Below are positions 8,180 through 16,769 of a stretch of DNA of 40,698 nt, in pieces. The stretch lies in assembly GCA_003138895.1 (NCBI GenBank), contig PLHJ01000020.1, positions 40,417 through 81,114 of the forward strand. Reading direction: 5' to 3'. Numbering within the stretch: position 1 is the stretch's first letter; each line of letters opens with the position of its first letter. The notes under the pieces were generated by a model. It was not told the origin of the DNA and did not search any database. It saw only the letters and a program-made list of their open reading frames with translations. Source of the DNA: Acidimicrobiaceae bacterium. Its GTDB lineage: Bacteria > Actinomycetota > Acidimicrobiia > Acidimicrobiales > RAAP-2. The position numbers and the translations under genes are program-made.

Positions 8180-9345
8180 AAATCTCCAATAATTTTTCGC
8201 GCGCAATGACGCGCGGTGGCGTCGTTTTCGTAGAGTGCTTCGACGGACGCCAGTTCGTCGTCAGCGTAATGGTCCATCGTTTTTGCGACGACGGTCGCAA
8301 TGTCGCACCACGTGATGGTGTCGTTCAAAAACGCGTCGACCGCCACTTCATTGGCGGCACTCAACCACGCGGGCGCTGCCCCTCCTCGCCTACCCGCCTC
8401 GTAGGCAACGTCGAGGAGTCGAAAGACTTCGCGATCCGGCGGCTCAAACTCCAGTGTCACGGCTTCGTCAAAACGAAGTCGCCCCCACGCGTGGTCGAGG
8501 CGTTCGGGTAAACCCAGCGCGTAGGCAATCGGCAGTCGCATGTCGGGATTGGAAAGTTGCGCGAGTGTTGCGCCGTCGACGTACTCAACCATCGAATGCA
8601 CGATTGATTGGGGGTGCACGACAATGTCGATTCTCGATACGTCCAGTTGAAAGAGCGCCGCGGCTTCTAAAACCTCGAGCCCCTTGTTCATGAGCGTCGA
8701 CGAATCAATCGTGATCTTTGGTCCCATTGACCACGTCGGGTGCGAGAGCGCCTCTTTCTTCGTTACTCGCTTTACGTCGTCGAGACTCCAACCGCGAAAG
8801 GGACCTCCCGAGGCCGTCAGAAGTAAACGTCGAACGTCGGGGTGACCCGCCTCGGTGCTCGCTCCCGCCAGGCACTGATGAATGGCGCAGTGCTCAGAAT
8901 CAATGGGAACGATTTCACTTCCGCCGACGCCGCGCACGGCTTCCACCAACGGGGCGGCCGCCACGAGTGATTCTTTGTTCGCCAGTGCTAGGCGCCCACC
9001 GGCTTTCAGCGTCGCGAGTGTTACCGGAAGTCCGGCGAATCCAACAATGGCGTTTACGACAATGTCGGCACTCTTCGCTAAGAATTCCAGTCCTTCGCTC
9101 CCAACAACGACCTGCGCGGTATAACCCAGTTCGCGCTCCACGTAGATTGCGTGTTCTTGCGTCGTGACACCAATTTGTGCAACGCCGAATTCTTTGGCAA
9201 TGGCAATCAGTTCATCGACGCGCTCTCCGGCCGCGAGCGCGACGAGCGCAAATCGATCTCTTTCGCGACGCAAAACGTCAAGGGTTTGTTGCCCAATGGA
9301 ACCCGTAGCTCCCAACAGCGCAACTCGCCGAAGGTCATTTGCCAC
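8176..9345 (-). CDS. dxr: 1-deoxy-D-xylulose 5-phosphate reductoisomerase
   Basis: NADPH-dependent enzyme making 2-C-methyl-D-erythritol 4-phosphate, the committed MEP pathway step. The 389 residues show the N-terminal dinucleotide-binding motif LLGATGSIGQQTLDVL. NKESLVAA and the metal/substrate site VPIDSEHCAIHQCL (near residue 150) follow, then TASGGPFRGWS and MNKGLEVLEA. Start ATG at 9345 lies two bases after the cdsA stop. The stop overlaps the site-2 protease start by four bases. It sits between phospholipid synthesis (cdsA) and the protease, the usual actinobacterial order. Confidence 0.98.
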   Translation of the reverse strand: MANDLRRVALLGATGSIGQQTLDVLRRERDRFALVALAAGERVDELIAIAKEFGVAQIGVTTQEHAIYVERELGYTAQVVVGSEGLEFLAKSADIVVNAIVGFAGLPVTLATLKAGGRLALANKESLVAAAPLVEAVRGVGGSEIVPIDSEHCAIHQCLAGASTEAGHPDVRRLLLTASGGPFRGWSLDDVKRVTKKEALSHPTWSMGPKITIDSSTLMNKGLEVLEAAALFQLDVSRIDIVVHPQSIVHSMVEYVDGATLAQLSNPDMRLPIAYALGLPERLDHAWGRLRFDEAVTLEFEPPDREVFRLLDVAYEAGRRGGAAPAWLSAANEVAVDAFLNDTITWCDIATVVAKTMDHYADDELASVEALYENDATARHCARKIIGDL

Positions 9346-9347
9346 GG

Positions 9348-10658
9348 TTATCGAAGATGCAGAACGTGAACGAGGTAATACGTCGTTGGTAGAGCGAAAA
9401 TCAGTCCGTCGACGCGGTCAAGGATGCCACCATGACCTGGCAACACCGTTCCCATGTCCTTTAGTCCAAGTGTGCGCTTCACCATGGACTCGAACAAGTC
9501 ACCAAGGGGCGCCACGATGCAAATGGCAATGCCCACCGCGAGCGCCGTGCGGTGCGTCCAAGGAGAAATTCGCGACATCACTCCCACGGCCACAATCAAG
9601 GTCACCGCCGTGGCGCCCACGGCCCCACCAATGGTTTTGGACGGCGAGATAGAAGGTGCGAGTGGACGTTTTCCGAAAGCTCGTCCAATAAACAACGCGC
9701 TCGAATCATTGGTGACCGTCAACAAAATCGCACCAAAGAGAAAGGCCAAGCCGTGCTTGTCGGGAAAACTGCGCGGTGAAATGAGCAGCAACGCGTACGA
9801 ACCCATGATGCCAATCCACAAGTACACAAAGAGCGTCGCGCCGAGTCCGTCTAAAACGTCGAACTTTGTTTCGGCACTGAGGTACCAAACGAAACCAAAA
9901 ATGATGAACAACACCGTCACTAAGCCAAGCGCGGCTTGTCCCTTGTTATACGTCGCAACGCCAAGAGTCGCGACACCCACAATGCCCAAGATCGTTGCCG
10001 GGTGCGCACCCACCGAGCGAAACGAAGCAAACGCTTCAGCGGCAGCAGCGGCCAAGACCACGGTGCAAAGAATCGCCACCGGAATAGTGCCTACCAAGAA
10101 GATGACACAGACCACGGCCGCAATCGCGAGACCCGTGAACGTGGCGAGCACTAAGTTGCGACCCGAGGGCGCACTACGAACGGCCCGACCCTCTAAGGGA
10201 TTGGCGCGCACCGGCCGACGCACTCGTTCGGCTCTCGTGGGCTCGGGACGCGGCGCTTCGTCGAGAATCTCTTCTTCGACTACTTCATCTTCGGGAAGAA
10301 CAAACTCCCAGGGGCGAGAATCCTCTTCGACGGTTTCACTCGCGAGCACCGACGCGTCAAATTGTTCGTCGTTCGCCACCCAGTCGGCTTCACCTTCGCG
10401 CCACGACGGTGCCGGTATCGAGGCCCAAGGATCGTCAATTTCGTTGGGATCCATTTCACGCGCCAGGACAGCGGGCACTTGCCCCGTCGGAGCTTCGGTC
10501 CAGTGCGGCAACATCGTTACTTCATCAACTTCAATGACTGGTTCGGCAATCTCCGAAGCGGGCGCGGCACCAGTGATGGTGATGCGAGAGTCCACGGGGT
10601 GCACCACGGGCAATTCGCCCGTTGGCTCTTCTTCGTACGTGCCGTCGTCAGACTTCAA
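9348..10658 (-). CDS. cdsA: Phosphatidate cytidylyltransferase with acidic N-terminal extension
   Basis: Makes CDP-diacylglycerol from phosphatidate and CTP at the membrane. The last 270 or so residues are a chain of hydrophobic helices ending in the family signature VKRTLGLKDMGTVLPGHGG followed by ILDRVDG. The first 165 residues are hydrophilic, rich in Glu, Asp and Pro, and look disordered and cytoplasmic, ending with basic RAERVRRPVRAN before the first helix. The frame stays open well into frr. I chose TTG at 10658 because it overlaps frr by only 11 bases and has AAGGAG ten bases upstream, giving 436 residues. A start further inside the acidic region is possible. The family core alone is typically about 270 residues. 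Confidence 0.93.
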   Translation of the reverse strand: MKSDDGTYEEEPTGELPVVHPVDSRITITGAAPASEIAEPVIEVDEVTMLPHWTEAPTGQVPAVLAREMDPNEIDDPWASIPAPSWREGEADWVANDEQFDASVLASETVEEDSRPWEFVLPEDEVVEEEILDEAPRPEPTRAERVRRPVRANPLEGRAVRSAPSGRNLVLATFTGLAIAAVVCVIFLVGTIPVAILCTVVLAAAAAEAFASFRSVGAHPATILGIVGVATLGVATYNKGQAALGLVTVLFIIFGFVWYLSAETKFDVLDGLGATLFVYLWIGIMGSYALLLISPRSFPDKHGLAFLFGAILLTVTNDSSALFIGRAFGKRPLAPSISPSKTIGGAVGATAVTLIVAVGVMSRISPWTHRTALAVGIAICIVAPLGDLFESMVKRTLGLKDMGTVLPGHGGILDRVDGLIFALPTTYYLVHVLHLR

Positions 10659-11217
10659 GTAACTCGTGCTCCTTGTGCGTGAGCAGAACATCCACCTGAG
10701 CAACTTCGTCCTGAGTGATCTTGTCCAGTTGTTTTTCGACTCGTTCAATTTCGTCCGTCGAAAGGCTCAGCTCTTTTTCGAGATTCTCCAACTCTTGGCG
10801 CGCGTGGCGGCGAATACCGCGCAACGCCACTTTGCCGTCTTCCGCCTTTTGGCGCACGATTTTCACGAGCGCCTTTCGACGATCTTCGGTGAGTTGAGGA
10901 AAGGACAACCGAATAACGACACCGTCATTCGAAGGATTAAGGCCGAGGTCAGAATTCCCAATGGCCTTTTCAATCGCCGCCATGGCGCCCTTATCAAAAG
11001 GTGAAATCACGAGCAGCCGAGGTTCCGGAACAGAAAAATTAGCGAGTTGTTTCAGTGGCACGTCCGAGCCGTAGTAGTCCACGACAAGCCCTTCCACGAG
11101 CGCTGACGACGCTCGACCGGTGCGGACGCTACCGAACTCGCTCTTGACGTGCTCGATCGCGCGCAACATTTTTTCGCGCGTGTCTTCAATCACGAGTTCA
11201 ATGTCGTCGTTTTCCAT
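10648..11217 (-). CDS. frr: Ribosome recycling factor
   Basis: Splits post-termination 70S ribosomes together with EF-G. At 189 residues it is close to the family's usual length. Diagnostic stretches are MLRAIEHVKSEFGSVRTGRA near the N-terminus, the Val-Asp-Tyr-Tyr-Gly turn leading to VPLKQLANFSVPEPRLLVI, and the C-terminal helix RRHARQELENLEKELSLSTD. Start ATG at 11217 shares one base with the pyrH stop (TAATG), implying translational coupling. The 3' end overlaps the chosen cdsA start by 11 bases. Confidence 0.98.
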   Translation of the reverse strand: MENDDIELVIEDTREKMLRAIEHVKSEFGSVRTGRASSALVEGLVVDYYGSDVPLKQLANFSVPEPRLLVISPFDKGAMAAIEKAIGNSDLGLNPSNDGVVIRLSFPQLTEDRRKALVKIVRQKAEDGKVALRGIRRHARQELENLEKELSLSTDEIERVEKQLDKITQDEVAQVDVLLTHKEHELLEV

Positions 11218-11930
11218 TACTTCACCAGCGTACCTACGGCCTCACCGGCGAGGGCGCGACGCAAGTTATCAGGGGCCATGAGGTCAAAGACACGAATAGG
11301 GAGATTGTTGTCTCGACAAAACGTAAACGCCGTCATATCCATGACGCGCAAGTCCTTCGCTATGACGTCGTCAAAGGACAACTCCTCGTACTTCACGGCC
11401 TTGGGGTTCTTCTTGGGGTCTTCGCTGTAGACACCGTCGACACCGCCATGCGTTCCCTTTAGCACCAACTGCGCTTCAATCTCCGCGGCACGCTGGGCGG
11501 CCGGCGTGTCCGTCGTGAAATACGGCAGACCCATGCCGGCGGCGAAAATTACGACCCGGCCCTTTTCGAGGTGGCGAATGGCTCGACGGCGAATGTAGGG
11601 CTCGGCGACTTGGTCCATGTTGATGGCGGACATAACGCGCGTGGCCCGGCCATGATTCTCAATAGCGTCTTGCAGCGCCAGCGCGTTGATGACGGTACCG
11701 AGCATGCCCATTTGATCCGAATTCGCGCGGTTCATGCCCGCCATAGCGCCCGTAGCTCCGCGCCAGATGTTTCCTCCACCGACCACGACCGCTAATTGCA
11801 AGGTCTCGGACTCCATGGAGTGCGCAATTTCTTTCGCCAGATAGTCCACTACCGAAGCGTCGATGGTCTCGTCACTCGCGGACGAAGCCAAAGCTTCACC
11901 CGAGAGTTTGAGGACCTGGCGACGAATCAC
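11217..11930 (-). CDS. pyrH: Uridylate kinase (UMP kinase)
   Basis: Phosphorylates UMP to UDP using ATP in pyrimidine nucleotide synthesis; the bacterial hexameric amino-acid-kinase type. It has 237 residues. Visible motifs are LKLSGEAL at the N-terminus, VVGGGNIWRG near residue 55, AINMDQVAEPYIRRRAIRHL mid-protein, and TTDTPAAQRAAEIEAQLVLK near the nucleotide site. Start is GTG at 11930, four bases after the tsf stop, with little of a Shine-Dalgarno sequence, so it probably relies on coupling to tsf translation. Confidence 0.98.
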   Translation of the reverse strand: MIRRQVLKLSGEALASSASDETIDASVVDYLAKEIAHSMESETLQLAVVVGGGNIWRGATGAMAGMNRANSDQMGMLGTVINALALQDAIENHGRATRVMSAINMDQVAEPYIRRRAIRHLEKGRVVIFAAGMGLPYFTTDTPAAQRAAEIEAQLVLKGTHGGVDGVYSEDPKKNPKAVKYEELSFDDVIAKDLRVMDMTAFTFCRDNNLPIRVFDLMAPDNLRRALAGEAVGTLVK

Positions 11931-11934
11931 GTGC

Positions 11935-12726
11935 CTAGGCCCCGATAACTACTTGGGCGAAGGAGGTAATGGAACCCGAACCCAAGTATTGGGCGATGGT
12001 TTGCTTTTCGTCTTTCACGTACGGCTGCTCTACGAGAACGCGCTCTTTGAACCAACCATTGAGGCGACCCTCGATGATCTTTGGGAGCGCCGCTTCGGGC
12101 TTTCCTTCGTTGCGAGAAATTTCTTCAACGGTCTTTCGCTCGGCGTCGACTTCGGCCTGGGGAACGTCGTCGCGCGAGAGAAACAGCGGCTTCGCGAACG
12201 CAATGTGCACTGCAATTTCATGAGCAACTTCGTCGCTGACGCCCTTCACCACCACGGCCACGGCGTTTACGCCACGACCCGACTGCTGATGCAAGTAGGT
12301 GTCAACAACTTCGTCGGTCGTGGCTGCCAAGCGGTAGACACGGCCGAGCGAGATGTTCTCTTTCAGCGTTGTCTTGAGTGTGTCGATCTGGTCAGTGAAC
12401 GAAGCCGTGGCGCCTTCACCTTCCGCGGCCACCCGCGCGGCAATTTCGTCAACGATCGCCACGAACTCTTCGGACTTCGCCACGAAGTCCGTCTCGCAGC
12501 GCATTTCTACGATTGCCGCGACGTTCCCGTCACGCACCACCGAGACGGCGCCCTGGGACGCGTCGCGGTCGGCTCGCTTGGCAGCCGAGGCCAGACCTTG
12601 CACACGCAGCCACTGCGTGGCTGCTTGCATGTCGCCTTCGTTGGCTTCGAGTGCCTTCTTCGCGTCGAGAATGCCCACGCCCGTGGCCTGTCGCAGCGTT
12701 TGTACGTCTTTTGCGGTGATGGTCAC
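11935..12726 (-). CDS. tsf: Elongation factor Ts
   Basis: Nucleotide exchange factor for EF-Tu. The 263 residues show the N-terminal UBA-like domain (VQTLRQATGVGILDAKKALE) and the core motif MRCETDFVAKSEEF, where TDFVA is the EF-Tu contact. The dimerisation subdomain follows, with the segment VHIAFAKPLFLSRDDVPQ. Start GTG at 12726 has AAGGAG eight bases upstream. It lies 33 bases after rpsB, the near-universal pairing. Confidence 0.98.
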   Translation of the reverse strand: MTITAKDVQTLRQATGVGILDAKKALEANEGDMQAATQWLRVQGLASAAKRADRDASQGAVSVVRDGNVAAIVEMRCETDFVAKSEEFVAIVDEIAARVAAEGEGATASFTDQIDTLKTTLKENISLGRVYRLAATTDEVVDTYLHQQSGRGVNAVAVVVKGVSDEVAHEIAVHIAFAKPLFLSRDDVPQAEVDAERKTVEEISRNEGKPEAALPKIIEGRLNGWFKERVLVEQPYVKDEKQTIAQYLGSGSITSFAQVVIGA

Positions 12727-12759
12727 CGTGTTCTCCTTCGTTATTACGGAATGTTGGAA

Positions 12760-13596
12760 CTACGCGCCGACGGGCTCGCCGGTGGGCTCAGTGGCCGCTT
12801 CGGGAGTCACTTCGGGAGTTTCGTCAACAACATCAACGACAACGACCTCTTCGATGACGGGCTCAACAATTAATGCGGCCGCTGGCTTTGGGGCGGTCTT
12901 GGGTCGGTTCTGAGCAATGAAGCGACCTTCGGTAACCGCGTCGGCAATCACGCGACAAAGAAGCGCACCGGCACGAATCGCGTCGTCGTTACCCGGAATG
13001 ACGTAGTCAATAAGGTCCGGGTCACAGTTCGTGTCGACAACCGCCACCACTGGCAAACCGAGCTTTCGTGCTTCGGTCACCGCGATGTGCTCCTTTTTCG
13101 TGTCGATCACGAAAATCGCGTTGGGGGGACGATCGAGGTTCGAAATACCACTGAGGTTGCGCTCGAGCTTTTCCAGTTCGCGCGTGTGACGGAGGGCTTC
13201 GCGCTTGGGCATTCCCTCAAAGTCACCGGCGCGCTTCATTGCTTGAAGTTGCACCATGCGCTTTACGCGACCCGACACGGTAGAGAAGTTCGTGAGCATG
13301 CCGCCCAACCAGCGCTGGTTCACAAAAGGCATGCCACAGGCGTTGGCGTAATCCGCAATCGGACCCTGCGTCTGCTTCTTCGTACCAACAAAGAGAATCG
13401 TGCCACCGTCGGCCACCAGGTCACGCACAAAGGCGTAGCCCGACTCAATGCCGGTGAGGGTCTTTCGTAGATCAATCAGGTAGATCCCGTTTCGTTCGCC
13501 GAGAATAAATCGACGCATTTTGGGATTCCACCGGCGTGTTTGGTGACCAAAGTGGACACCAGCGTCCAACAGTTCATTCAAGGTGACGAGTGCCAC
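12760..13596 (-). CDS. rpsB: 30S ribosomal protein S2
   Basis: Structural protein of the small subunit, bound late in assembly. The 278 residues include the opening [19 protein letters not shown], the [12 protein letters not shown] motif and the [20 protein letters not shown] segment. A C-terminal acidic tail of about 40 residues (Val/Glu/Pro/Thr-rich) extends beyond the folded core. Start GTG at 13596 has AAAGGA seven bases upstream. It opens the rpsB-to-proS run and has a 131-base upstream leader with several inverted repeats. Confidence 0.98.
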   Translation of the reverse strand: MALVTLNELLDAGVHFGHQTRRWNPKMRRFILGERNGIYLIDLRKTLTGIESGYAFVRDLVADGGTILFVGTKKQTQGPIADYANACGMPFVNQRWLGGMLTNFSTVSGRVKRMVQLQAMKRAGDFEGMPKREALRHTRELEKLERNLSGISNLDRPPNAIFVIDTKKEHIAVTEARKLGLPVVAVVDTNCDPDLIDYVIPGNDDAIRAGALLCRVIADAVTEGRFIAQNRPKTAPKPAAALIVEPVIEEVVVVDVVDETPEVTPEAATEPTGEPVGA

Positions 13597-13727
13597 TATG
13601 TTCCTTTCGTTCGGTTGTGAGAACCCGGCGAACGCCGCGAGCGGCGACCGTACGATTAACCGGGCACAATGACCATTGCCCCACCAACTTGGAAAGGCCC
13701 AACCATGATAGTCGGGCTGGGACTCCC
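13597..13727 (-). promoter_or_regulatory. rpsB upstream region with hairpins
   Basis: 131 bases between the xerC stop and the rpsB start. On the minus strand, in order, it holds: an imperfect hairpin (CCCAGCC with GGTTGGG, one G-T pair); a bulged inverted repeat at 13662-13681 (CAATG/CATTG flanked by GGG/CCC); and a GC-rich hairpin at 13633-13646 (5-bp stem, loop CGAG in plus sense). The rpsB promoter should lie here, but I cannot pick a clear -35/-10 pair. S2 autoregulates through its leader in E. coli; whether this leader does so is unknown. Confidence 0.4.
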
Positions 13728-14633
13728 CTAGCCTCGCGGGTGGGTGTCGCGATGCACCTTTTGCAAGTGAGACTTGGAAACGTGCGTATATATCTGGGTC
13801 GTCGTGAGGCTCTGGTGTCCAAGTAATTCCTGCACCACACGAAGATCCGCACCACCTTCGAGCAGATGCGTCGCAAAGGTGTGACGAAGCGCGTGAGGAT
13901 GCACGTGGCCGAGGGATACCCGGCTGTCAAGTATGCGCCGCACGTCTCTTGGACTCAGGCGGTGACCACGTCGATTAAAAAACATTGCTTCACTCGGTGA
14001 CGACGCATCCATTGTTTCTTCGCGGGCCTCATCACGCCAGAGTCGAAGCGCACGAAGACCTTGTTCGTGCAACGGCACCAGGCGCTCTTTTCGACCCTTG
14101 CCCATCACCCGCATGATGCCCTGGCGCCAGTCCACGCTGTCGAGATCGAGAGTACACAGTTCACTTACGCGAAGTCCTGCACCGTAGAGCACTTCGCACA
14201 CCGCGCGGTCACGTCGCGACCAGGCGTCATCACCCCAGTCCGCGTCGAGCAAGACGTCAAGTTGTTCTCGAACAACGAGCGTGGGAAGTTTCGAATGCGG
14301 TCGAGGCGCACTGAGACCGAGCGTGGGATTTACTGCCACGTAATTTCGCTGGTGCAGCCAAGCGAAGTAACCACGCAGCGACGCCGTGCGACGGACAATC
14401 GACGTTCGTTGGTCGCCTCGTTCACTCATGTAGGCGAGGTAGGAACGTAGGTCCCGTCGCGTCAATGAATCAGGCGTCGCGTGTTTGTTCTCTATCGCCC
14501 ACGCAATGAACGCCTCGAGATCTGATCGGTACGCCCGTATCGTTGATTTGGAGCGGTCGCCAGAGGCGAGCGACGACACGTAGCGCTCGAGGTGCCACGT
14601 GGTCTGCGCCGTACTCGCCTGTTTTACCGACAC
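13728..14633 (-). CDS. xerC: Tyrosine site-specific recombinase, XerC type
   Basis: Chromosome dimer resolution recombinase, acting with a XerD partner at dif. The 301 residues have an N-terminal SAM-like core-binding domain ([20 protein letters not shown]) and a catalytic domain. Catalytic residues are visible: Arg in [10 protein letters not shown], His and Arg in [14 protein letters not shown], His in ELLGHQSL and the nucleophile Tyr in TTTQIYTHV. The start chosen is GTG at 14633; there is no good ribosome binding site, so a short or leaderless mRNA is possible. Position next to rpsB matches other Actinobacteria, arguing for a housekeeping recombinase and not an integrase; no att-like repeats are seen. 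The XerC/XerD assignment rests on context. Confidence 0.9.
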   Translation of the reverse strand: MSVKQASTAQTTWHLERYVSSLASGDRSKSTIRAYRSDLEAFIAWAIENKHATPDSLTRRDLRSYLAYMSERGDQRTSIVRRTASLRGYFAWLHQRNYVAVNPTLGLSAPRPHSKLPTLVVREQLDVLLDADWGDDAWSRRDRAVCEVLYGAGLRVSELCTLDLDSVDWRQGIMRVMGKGRKERLVPLHEQGLRALRLWRDEAREETMDASSPSEAMFFNRRGHRLSPRDVRRILDSRVSLGHVHPHALRHTFATHLLEGGADLRVVQELLGHQSLTTTQIYTHVSKSHLQKVHRDTHPRG

Positions 14634-14709
14634 ACTTCGAGGCTACTCATGGACCGGGCTCGCGACGAGCATCTCGGTAGGCTCGTGGGGTGATGAGAAA
14701 AGGTGCGCC

Positions 14710-15384
14710 GTGGCCCGGATCTTAATTATCGAAGACGACGATCGCATTCGCGGTTCGCTCCGTCTCATGCTCGAAGGTGCGGGCTTCGACGTCGATGACT
14801 CCGCGACCGCCGAAGAAGGCGTCGAGGCTTTCAATCGCCTCTCGAGCGACCTCGCCATTGTTGATTTGATGTTGCCCGGCATGAACGGTTTTGAAGCGTG
14901 CCGAGCGCTTCGCGCGAAGAGTGAGTTGCCCATTGTCATTGTTTCGGCGCGCGACGACACGACTGACGTCGTTGGCGGTCTCGAAGCTGGTGCCGATGAC
15001 TACATCACCAAGCCGTTTGTACCCGAAGAGCTCTTAGCGAGAGTGCGAGCGCACTTGCGTCGTCGTCCTCAGGGCCAAGCCAACGCATTTCAACTTGGTG
15101 ACCTGAGTGTCATTCCCGACGAAGGTTCCGTACGACGTAGTGACGGCAGCGAATTGCATCTCACGGCAACGGAGTTTCGCCTGCTGACTGATCTCGCGAT
15201 GGCCAATGGCAAAGTGCTCTCACGCGAAGATCTGTTGGAGCGGGTATGGGGTTACGACTACTTCGGTGACGGACGACTCGTTGACGTCCACATCCGCCGG
15301 CTTCGAACGAAGATTGAGCCTGATCCCGCCAATCCCCAATTCCTCCAAACGGTCCGCGGCGCAGGTTACAAGTTGGTGCTCTAG
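14710..15384 (+). CDS. OmpR/PhoB-family response regulator (MtrA-like)
   Basis: DNA-binding regulator of a two-component system. The 224 residues form a receiver domain with acidic pocket Asp9/Asp10, phosphoacceptor Asp52 (IVDLMLPG), Ser79 and Lys101 (DDYITKPF). A winged-helix domain follows (LTATEFRLLTDLAMANGKVL, then VWGYDYFGDGRLVDVHIRRL). GTG at 14710 is chosen because it starts exactly at the receiver domain (VARILIIEDD) with AAAAGG about eight bases upstream. Its TAG stop shares one base with the kinase start (TAGTG). With the kinase and GerMN lipoprotein it resembles the MtrA-MtrB-LpqB arrangement of Actinobacteria, but one-to-one orthology cannot be proved by eye. Confidence 0.95.
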   Translation: MARILIIEDDDRIRGSLRLMLEGAGFDVDDSATAEEGVEAFNRLSSDLAIVDLMLPGMNGFEACRALRAKSELPIVIVSARDDTTDVVGGLEAGADDYITKPFVPEELLARVRAHLRRRPQGQANAFQLGDLSVIPDEGSVRRSDGSELHLTATEFRLLTDLAMANGKVLSREDLLERVWGYDYFGDGRLVDVHIRRLRTKIEPDPANPQFLQTVRGAGYKLVL

Positions 15385-16769
15385 TGCGTCGACGAAGTTT
15401 GCGACTCCGTCTCACACTGACCTTCACCATTGGTGCGGCGGTGCTTTCCACCTTGTTTGCCGTCGTGACGTACTTTGGCGTTCGACACATTCTCGTCGTG
15501 CAGCGAGAAACCGTTGACCTGCAACAAGGTTTCGTCAACGCGGCGCTCGTCCGCAACACTATTGCCGACAACCACTCCGTCTCGCGCGTCTTGGAATCCA
15601 TTGATGCGGCTGGATCGTCACGCTCACTCGTAGAAATTGCCGAAGTGTGGACGCCAGGTTCGCCCAGCACGAGTCCTAGTCAAATTCCCCTCGATCAGCG
15701 TGACGACGTACCCGCTCGCATCGTGACGCGCCAGGTCACCATTCGTGGTGGTGAGCCCTTTTTGTCGATTGCCGTTCCCATACCGGCGCTCGACGCTGCG
15801 TACTATGAGATTTTCCCGTTACAGGACTTGGAACATACGCTGCGCTTGTTGTTGTTCTTGCTCAGTGTTGGCGCATTAGGCGTCGCACTCGTGGGAGTTA
15901 GCGGCGGACTATGGCTGACGCGACGCGCCGTTCGGCCACTTGAACGAGTCTCGCGCGCGGCAGAACAAATTGCCCAAGGCGAACTCAGTACGCGTTTACC
16001 GGTCACACCGTCGGACCGCGAAATTGAACAACTCACGCAGTCGTTTAACACCATGGTCGACCACCTCGTGGCGCAACAAGAAAAAGACGCCCGCTTCGCC
16101 AGCGACGTCAGTCACGAACTGCGCTCCCCGCTTACGACGCTCGCGACCACCACTTCCTTGCTGCAGCAAAACCGCGCGGGGCTTTCGCCCGCCGGCCAAG
16201 AGGCGCTTGATTTGTTGGCCGCCGACCTCGGAATCTTTCAAACCCTTGTTGAAGAGCTCCTCGAAATGGCTCGCGCCGACGCCGGCGCGGTGCAACTACA
16301 CCTCGAAGAACTTGAGGTGCCCGAACTTATTCGCCAGTGCGTGACGTCGGCTGCTCGTCGACTCCAAGTTGCTCCGATGCCCGTAGAGATTGAGGGTGAC
16401 TTCGAGCATGTCCACGTCCTCGTTGATCGTCGACGATTCGAGCGCGTCATCACGAATCTCATTGACAACGCCAAGCGCTATGCCGGAGGCGCGAGCGCAA
16501 TTCGCCTCGACCGCGACCAGCAGTGCGTGTTCGTGAACGTGGACGATGCCGGTGACGGCATTGCGCCGGGCGAACGAGAGCGCGTCTTTGAGCGTTTCTA
16601 TCGCGGCGGCGCGGCTAATTCACGCGGAGCTGCACGAGGCACGGGCCTTGGCTTGTTCTTAGTTGCTGACCACGTAGCTCTCTTGGGTGGAACCATCAGT
16701 GTTGTTTCCAGTCCCGAGGGCGGCGCTCGTTTTCGAATTGCTCTGCCCTTGCACGAGGATGCCGAATGA
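15384..16769 (+). CDS. Membrane sensor histidine kinase (MtrB/PrrB-like)
   Basis: Partner of the preceding regulator. The 461 residues hold a first membrane helix (about 9-33), an extracytoplasmic sensor region of roughly 115 residues and a second helix (about 152-178). Then come a HAMP segment (RRAVRPLERVSRAAEQIAQG), a HisKA domain with phosphoacceptor His244 (SHELRSPLTT) and an ATPase domain with N-box NLIDNAKRYAGG, G1 DDAGDGIAPG and G2 GTGLGLFLV. Start GTG at 15384 overlaps the regulator stop by one base. The 3' end overlaps the lipoprotein start by four bases (ATGA), so the three genes are translationally coupled. The signal sensed is unknown. Confidence 0.96.
   Translation: MRRRSLRLRLTLTFTIGAAVLSTLFAVVTYFGVRHILVVQRETVDLQQGFVNAALVRNTIADNHSVSRVLESIDAAGSSRSLVEIAEVWTPGSPSTSPSQIPLDQRDDVPARIVTRQVTIRGGEPFLSIAVPIPALDAAYYEIFPLQDLEHTLRLLLFLLSVGALGVALVGVSGGLWLTRRAVRPLERVSRAAEQIAQGELSTRLPVTPSDREIEQLTQSFNTMVDHLVAQQEKDARFASDVSHELRSPLTTLATTTSLLQQNRAGLSPAGQEALDLLAADLGIFQTLVEELLEMARADAGAVQLHLEELEVPELIRQCVTSAARRLQVAPMPVEIEGDFEHVHVLVDRRRFERVITNLIDNAKRYAGGASAIRLDRDQQCVFVNVDDAGDGIAPGERERVFERFYRGGAANSRGAARGTGLGLFLVADHVALLGGTISVVSSPEGGARFRIALPLHEDAE

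Noticed and set aside
9454..10662. 402-codon plus-strand frame opposite cdsA
   Set aside because: The minus-strand frame has the full CdsA signature. The plus frame is Ser/Thr/Ala/Pro-rich with no recognisable domain and is a shadow.
13728..14633. Tyrosine recombinase as sign of an integrated element
   Set aside because: It is a XerC-type protein next to rpsB, as in other Actinobacteria. No attachment repeats, phage genes or composition shift are visible.
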